DNA of 64,000 bases from Tautonia sociabilis (GTDB lineage: Bacteria > Planctomycetota > Planctomycetia > Isosphaerales > Isosphaeraceae), in assembly GCF_003977685.1 (NCBI RefSeq), contig NZ_RYZH01000016.1, forward strand, positions 58,392 to 122,391, written 5' to 3'. The notes beneath the pieces were generated by a model. The model made no database searches, had not been told where the DNA came from, and was given only the letters and a program-made list of their open reading frames with translations. This document shows, one piece after another, positions 61,426 through 64,000 of this stretch (position 1 is the stretch's first letter; the number at the start of each line of letters is the position of its first letter). A program made the position numbers and the translations under genes.

Positions 61426-62649
61426 ATGACGCGCCAAGGCCCGATCGGACATGTTGACGCCGACGCGTTTTATGTCGCGGCGGAGCGGGTTCGGTACGCC
61501 CACCTGGCCGGGATGCCGGTCGGTGTGCTGGGCAACCAGGGGGCGTGCGTCATCGCCAAGAGCTACGAGATGAAGTCGTTCGGCGTCGGCACGGGCATGC
61601 CGATTTGGGAGGCGCTGCGGCTCTGCCCGGACGGCCTCTATGTGAAGCGGGACTTCCGCTGGTACGAGATCCTCTCCCGGCTGATGCTGGAGACGATGCG
61701 GGAGCTGTCGCCGCGTGTCGAGTATTATTCCATCGACGAATTCTTCTTCGAGGCCGCCGCGCCGCCGGGGGGGGACTACCAGGACTACGCGGTCCTCGTC
61801 CGCGACCGGATCCTGGAGCGGGTGCGGGTGCCGGTGACGGTGGGGATCGCCCGGACCCGGACGCTGGCCAAGTTGATTTCCGACTCGGCCAAGCCGTTTG
61901 GGGCGAGGGCGATCCTGGACCGGGCCGAGGAGGAGTCGCTGCTGGCGGCCCGGCCGGTGACGGACGTCTCGGGCATCGCTGGCCGTCGCGAGCGGCGTCT
62001 GCGGCCTTGGGGCATTCGGAGCTGCCTGGATCTGGCCCGGGCCGACCGTCGCCTGATCCGAGGCGTGCTGACGGCCAGCGGCGAGGCCCTCTGGTGGGAG
62101 CTCAACGGCGACCCCGTGATCCCGATCCACGCGCAGCGCATGCCGCACCAGGTCCTCTCGCGAGGCGGAAGCTTCGGAGAGGCGACCGACCGGCCCGACG
62201 TGCTCTGGGCCTGGCTGGTGCGGAACCTGGAGCGGCTCGTCGAGGAACTGCGGTTCCACCGCGTGCTGGCCGGTCGGGTCGCGGTCTGGGTCGGCTACCG
62301 GGACGGGCACGCGGGCGAGGGACGAGCGACGCTGGAGGTGCCGACCGACCGCTTCGACGTGTTGCTCGACGCGTTCCGCCCCTGCCTGCGCCGGGCCTGG
62401 GTGCCGAAGGCGATGGCGGCTCGGATGCACCTGTTCGCCGAGGACCTCCGGCCGCACCGGCCCCGGCAGCTCGGGCTCTTCGACGGGCTGGGGGCGGACG
62501 ACGCGGCGACCGCGGTGAAGCAGACGATCAACGACCGGCACGGGCGATTCGCGATCAGGAGCGCCGCGACGCTGCCGCTCGGAGCGGTCTACGACGACCG
62601 GGCGAACGGCTACGACATCTGCGACGTGAGGGGCAAGACCTGCTTCTGA
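61426..62649 (+). CDS. Y-family DNA polymerase (UmuC/DinB-like)
   Basis: A 407-residue translesion polymerase. Catalytic acids: D11 and D13 in GHVDADAFYVAAERV and the SIDE motif at 102-105 (YYSIDEFFFEA). The fingers/thumb are in GIARTRTLAKLISDSAKPFG and VSGIAGRRERRLRPWGIRSC (HhH). A little-finger domain follows. A beta-clamp binding motif QLGLF lies at about residue 348, and a conserved ending NGYDICDVRGKTCF closes the protein. No UmuD gene is nearby. It is divergent from the SRAP-like gene. The start at 61426 fits the promoter; an in-frame ATG four codons earlier would overlap the -10 box. Confidence 0.92.
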   Translation: MTRQGPIGHVDADAFYVAAERVRYAHLAGMPVGVLGNQGACVIAKSYEMKSFGVGTGMPIWEALRLCPDGLYVKRDFRWYEILSRLMLETMRELSPRVEYYSIDEFFFEAAAPPGGDYQDYAVLVRDRILERVRVPVTVGIARTRTLAKLISDSAKPFGARAILDRAEEESLLAARPVTDVSGIAGRRERRLRPWGIRSCLDLARADRRLIRGVLTASGEALWWELNGDPVIPIHAQRMPHQVLSRGGSFGEATDRPDVLWAWLVRNLERLVEELRFHRVLAGRVAVWVGYRDGHAGEGRATLEVPTDRFDVLLDAFRPCLRRAWVPKAMAARMHLFAEDLRPHRPRQLGLFDGLGADDAATAVKQTINDRHGRFAIRSAATLPLGAVYDDRANGYDICDVRGKTCF

Positions 62650-62650
62650 G

Positions 62651-62667
62651 CGGCGGGCCCGCCGTTT
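62651..62667 (+). terminator. CGGCGGGCCCGCCG hairpin with T run after the polymerase gene
   Basis: A 14-base perfect palindrome starting two bases past the stop, followed by TTT. It is the most terminator-like site in the window because of the T run. Confidence 0.65.
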
Positions 62668-62806
62668 CCTGTTCCGTTCCCGAACCAGGTCCCGCCGGCC
62701 GGATCGGGCGGGAGGGAACGCCGGCCGGGCGGTCCGACGGATCGAAGGCGAGGGGAGGGGGATCGGCGGGAGGAGCACCGGGAGGGAAGGTGGTCCTCAA
62801 ACCGGG

Positions 62807-62864
62807 AGGGCCATCCCTCGGGCCGGACTCCGGGAGGATCGAGTCCGGATCGAGGGGAGGCCCT
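62807..62864. terminator. Three-tiered hairpin between convergent genes
   Basis: Three 6-bp stems stack with symmetric internal loops: AGGGCC/GGCCCT (62807-62812 with 62859-62864), CCCTCG/CGAGGG (62815-62820 with 62851-62856) and GGACTC/GAGTCC (62825-62830 with 62841-62846). It lies in the 330-base convergent gap 62650-62979, which holds no gene. It may be a bidirectional terminator or part of a small RNA. Confidence 0.55.
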
Positions 62865-62979
62865 GGGCCCGGTTCGGGAGGAGCGGAGCGGGGGGGAGGG
62901 AAGCCCAGCGTTCTCGGCCCAGAATGCCGGATCCCCCTCGATCCGCGGGAGCGGCCTCGAGCGACCGCTCCGCTCCGGG

Positions 62980-63522
62980 TCACTGGAGGTTGAGCGTCCA
63001 GTACGGCCCGGGGCCGTAAGCGATGCCGAAGCGGGTGACGCCGGGGGCGAGCATGTTCTGGGCGTGGGCGGGGGAGTTCATCCAGCTCAGGGCGATCTCG
63101 GCGACGGTCGACTGGTTGAAGCCGCTGTTCTGGAAGAAGTTGGCCAGGACGTGATGCCCCAGCCCGAAGGAACACTGCGCCGCGTTGTTCTGCGACGCCC
63201 AGGCGGAGAGGTTCGGGCAGTAGGAGACCGGCGGCAGGCCCGCCGCGGCCCGGTAGCTGTTGAGGAAGGCGGCGAACCCGTAGGGATCCGTAACGAAGTC
63301 GAGATCGGTGCTCGGCTCGGGATCGGGTTCGGGTTCGGGCTCGAAGTCGGGAAGCGCGTCGAGGGTGGCGTGGCCGAGCCCGTCGTCCCGGAGGGGGCGG
63401 TGCATTCGCGATCGGGTCGAGGCCAGGAGGCCGGGAGCGTCCGCTCCGAGCGAGGACGGGTCGAGCCCGGGCAGGAGGGTCAGGATCAGGGCGGCCGACG
63501 CGGTCCAGGTCGTCGAGATCAT
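62980..63522 (-). CDS. Exported CAP (SCP/PR-1) domain protein
   Basis: A 180-residue protein with a signal peptide (TTWTASAALILTLLPGL), an acidic linker (PDFEPEPEPDPEPSTD) and a C-terminal CAP domain: FLNSYRAAAGLPPVSYCPNL, AQCSFGLGHHVLANFFQNSG, STVAEIALSWMNSPAHAQNM, and LAPGVTRFGIAYG. The CAP cavity His/Glu residues are mostly present. Bacterial CAP proteins are secreted and of unclear function; some bind lipids or act as proteases. Confidence 0.88.
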   Translation of the reverse strand: MISTTWTASAALILTLLPGLDPSSLGADAPGLLASTRSRMHRPLRDDGLGHATLDALPDFEPEPEPDPEPSTDLDFVTDPYGFAAFLNSYRAAAGLPPVSYCPNLSAWASQNNAAQCSFGLGHHVLANFFQNSGFNQSTVAEIALSWMNSPAHAQNMLAPGVTRFGIAYGPGPYWTLNLQ

Positions 63523-64000
63523 GGCTCCGAGTCTCTCTGCGAGGAGGCTTCCGATGGCCCGCGGCGCGCACGAGGGACGAGGTCCCCGGGGGGTCGAGAC
63601 CAGGCGCGGCGGGCAGAAGGTCGGATGGTGATGACGATGCTGCGGCAGGGGCGGCGCCGGGCGATCCGCCCGGCCTTCGCCATTGTCCGGGAAGGACGTC
63701 TTGGGTGTTGCTCAACGGTCCAACGCAAGGAGCGGACCAAGAACGGCGATTTCTGAGAAATTGGGGTGTCTGGGCAGGATTGGCGACAGGTTGTGCGGAT
63801 CGGTCGAGTTGGGAAGGGAGCGGGGAGGGGGGCTCGGCCGGGCCGGGGGAGCGAATTACAAGCGAGTCCAGGGAACTTCCTTCAAACCGTGCGAGATGGG
63901 GGGCCGGTAGGCGAGGGGGCGGGAGGATCGGGGGGAGGGGATCGGCTCGGCGTGCCGAGGGGGGAGATTGGGAAGAGTGGGGGCTCGTCTGGGGCGGGGG
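63523..64000. other. 478-base stretch to the right edge, no gene seen
   Basis: It carries the upstream region of the CAP gene. Several short open frames occur, but none has a domain or coding bias. ATTTCTGAGAAAT near 63751 is a small palindrome. The right edge ends in a G-rich purine run. Confidence 0.5.

Noticed and set aside
61305..61427. An upstream ATG at 61427 for the SRAP-like gene
   Set aside because: It would overlap the polymerase promoter and start codon; the added residues look non-coding.
63751..63763. ATTTCTGAGAAAT palindrome as a metal-regulator box
   Set aside because: It is a single short palindrome far from any start codon in a gene-free stretch; nothing links it to a regulator.

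Overview
The window is roughly 70% G+C by eye and comes from a planctomycete, most likely of the Isosphaeraceae. The markers are a DUF1549/DUF1553 cytochrome next to a Tat-exported DUF1501 protein, an NPYQAP-type membrane protein, a Tat-exported Gfo/Idh/MocA oxidoreductase, an STGPRT-type family of unknown function, and a sulfatase fossil. About 50 protein genes and two tRNA genes (Arg-TCG, Ala-GGC) are supported. There is no rRNA operon, no intact insertion sequence and no CRISPR array.

Left part (1-9.2 kb): the C-terminal end of a Cas6-like CRISPR RNA nuclease runs in from the left edge. It is followed by a short remnant of a kind found beside planctomycete integrases, lying just past the 3' end of tRNA-Arg. 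Then come the DUF1549/DUF1501 pair, a membrane-anchored coiled-coil protein and a secreted M28-PDZ peptidase. From 9.6 to 14.1 kb lies a predicted Fe(III)/thiamine-type ABC import operon (lipoprotein binding protein, ATPase, fused double permease). Its ATPase has a degenerate signature motif, and its leader carries a strong hairpin.

Middle (14.9-43.7 kb): two receiver-domain signalling proteins in one operon, a 1114-residue secreted protein of unknown function, a glutaminyl-cyclase-like M28 enzyme, Maf, a PilT-like protein with altered nucleotide-binding motifs, the XdhC/MobA-like molybdenum cofactor pair, a BtuF-like protein, a catalytic plus non-catalytic M16 pair, BshB1, a carotenoid-type FAD oxidoreductase, a Rieske protein, a YVTN/di-haem protein, an ExbB/ExbD pair and a YqaA-type membrane protein. 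Several gaps hold tandem or inverted repeats.

Right part (43.9-63.5 kb): mainly housekeeping and repair genes (SurE, FKBP lipoprotein, phosphoglucomutase/phosphomannomutase, UvrC without its C-terminal HhH region, ABC-F, a phosphoesterase, YggS/YggU, AroA, a radical SAM SPL-like protein). The most unusual stretch is 59.4-62.9 kb. It holds a DUF4265-like gene between two related A-rich islands, and a compact SRAP-like protein divergent from a Y-family DNA polymerase with a clamp-binding motif and an apparently leaderless promoter. A cluster of four stem-loops at 53.68-53.87 kb may be a structured RNA.
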